Positions 63,139 through 64,000 of a DNA stretch of 64,000 nt are shown piece by piece (positions within the stretch are counted from its first letter, which is position 1; every line of letters starts with the position of its first letter). Source of the stretch: Halococcoides cellulosivorans (lineage in GTDB: Archaea; Halobacteriota; Halobacteria; Halobacteriales; Haloarculaceae); NCBI RefSeq assembly GCF_003058365.1, contig NZ_CP028858.1, positions 2,530,836 through 2,594,835 of the forward strand. Reading direction: 5' to 3'. Below the pieces are notes generated by a model that was given only the letters and a program-made list of their open reading frames with translations, was not told the origin of the DNA and did not search any database. Made by a program: the position numbers and the translations under genes.

Positions 63139-64000
63139 TCAGTCGAACGTGATACGGAGATAGCCTCCGCGGATTGTCCGTTCTAAAGTAGTAGCGACGA
63201 TACAATCCACAACGTTGTCAGGCACGTCCTCAACTGCCTGTAGATCTAGGTCAGGGAGATACGCATAGAGGTCTGATGGCGTCCAGAACGTAACGCCTGG
63301 TGCTAACGTGACCGACATTGAATCTAAGGAGCCAACTTCGTCACCTACGACGCGAACCAATTGGATGCGATACGGGACATCATGACGAACAAACTTCAGC
63401 GCTCGGCGGAACTCATTTACCGTGAAGCGAACCGTATAGGGCGCCTCGCCTACAACAGCCTTTACTTCGACCGGAGTTGGTTGTGCGGTTGTATCCACAG
63501 CTGTTCCTGCGACCCGCCCTGTGATATCGAGGATATCGTACCCTGGGCCCCGCTCGTCAGCGGCGACGAAGGCGAGACGGGGCGGATCGTCGGATCGAGT
63601 CGTCTTACCGGCTTCGATGGAATGCTGAAGACGTCTGGCGAGTCTCTCAGGGGTTCGCTCCAGGCGGTTGAGGTCGCTGCAACGACCAGGGTTATGCCAA
63701 GGGCATGGACTCGACTCGTTGACAATCGGCTGGAGATGCTCCCCCAGTCGCTGTTGCCAGTCGTCGGTTTCATTGGCCCATGTCTGTAGCTGGCTGCAGA
63801 CAGAAGCGAAAATGACCTCCTCAGCGAACTCTGGCCGGTCGGTGAGTTCGCTGCTCCCGCCGCTTCCGTATCCGGCATCTCGAGATTGAATGCGACCGCT
63901 CACCTCGACACTGTCGCGTGCATCGAACCGTATCGGTTCGGCTAGAATAGTCTCAAAAGCTTGTTCTCGCACTCTTCGTGTATGTGTCTCTTCGGGACCC
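63139..64000 (-). CDS. DUF3883 domain protein, N-terminus outside window
   Basis: The frame is open to the window edge, so the start is probably upstream of base 64000 (a GTG at 63972 is inside the window but need not be used). The C-terminal part matches DUF3883: ERGPGYDILDITG, then VEVKAVVGEAPYTVRFTVNEFRRAL, a PD-(D/E)XK-like fold with D in the first and E-x-K in the second stretch. Upstream lies a PCPWHNPGRC cysteine pair. DUF3883 often ends large defence ATPases and helicases. It is in the same direction as the AAA+ module. Confidence 0.6.
   Translation of the reverse strand, partial: GPEETHTRRVREQAFETILAEPIRFDARDSVEVSGRIQSRDAGYGSGGSSELTDRPEFAEEVIFASVCSQLQTWANETDDWQQRLGEHLQPIVNESSPCPWHNPGRCSDLNRLERTPERLARRLQHSIEAGKTTRSDDPPRLAFVAADERGPGYDILDITGRVAGTAVDTTAQPTPVEVKAVVGEAPYTVRFTVNEFRRALKFVRHDVPYRIQLVRVVGDEVGSLDSMSVTLAPGVTFWTPSDLYAYLPDLDLQAVEDVPDNVVDCIVATTLERTIRGGYLRITFD

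Noticed and set aside
1-64000. CRISPR arrays, rRNA and tRNA genes, complete insertion sequences
   Set aside because: Looked for on both strands by repeat pattern and motif. No regularly spaced repeats, no transposase motif and no RNA gene were seen.

Overview
The window looks like haloarchaeal DNA (class Halobacteria). Coding regions are GC-rich with GAC/GAG/CTC-rich codon use, proteins are very acidic, many adjacent genes overlap by ATGA, and several start codons lack a leader. Recognisable proteins belong to families known from haloarchaea. No rRNA, tRNA, CRISPR array, integrase or complete insertion sequence was found by eye, so chromosome versus plasmid cannot be decided.

Layout. (1) 1-7.5 kb, minus strand: a conjugation / type IV secretion-like operon. 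It holds a small leader gene, a pilin-like membrane protein, a large secreted anchored protein, a Tat lipoprotein, a polytopic membrane protein, a VirB3/PrgI-like protein and a VirB4-like ATPase cut by the window edge. (2) 7.7-15 kb: an MrfA-like helicase with an MrfB-like exonuclease, a metallo-beta-lactamase-fold protein, a DUF6788 gene and the stump of an SNF2 helicase. An almost identical inverted repeat (TTATGTAA...TTACATAA) occurs upstream of mrfB and between the MBL and DUF6788 genes. (3) 15-18 kb: small membrane proteins and a rhomboid protease. (4) 18.2-43 kb: a BREX locus with the type 5 gene set (brxA, brxC, brxB, second brxC, pglX, pglZ, SNF2 helicase brxHII). It is interrupted by a PD-(D/E)XK nuclease gene, an antisense Kiwa pair (kwaA-kwaB), an AT-rich cassette with a methyltransferase-specificity fusion and an unknown partner, and a UDG-superfamily gene. 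An HNH nuclease follows. (5) 43.5-52 kb: a decaying stretch of hypothetical genes, a HEAT-repeat protein, a DUF234 ATPase and fragments of a beta-CASP protein and a dGTPase. (6) 52-57.5 kb: a HEPN-like gene, a short Argonaute with apparently lost PIWI catalytic residues coupled to a PD-(D/E)XK effector, and, divergently, a Panacea-like/PIN gene pair. (7) 58-64 kb: a three-gene module with overlapping ends (unknown protein, nuclease-like protein, Cdc48-like AAA+ ATPase), preceded by a partial DUF3883 gene.

Taken together the window is a layered defence island next to conjugation genes. BREX supplies modification-dependent exclusion; Kiwa, the orphan methyltransferase, the UDG-like protein, the Argonaute pair and the PIN pair look like independently acquired layers placed inside or beside it. 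A related 79-bp gene remnant occurs at both ends of the 43.6-58.1 kb stretch, consistent with accretion by insertion. All functional calls rest on reading translated sequence and motifs; no database search was run.
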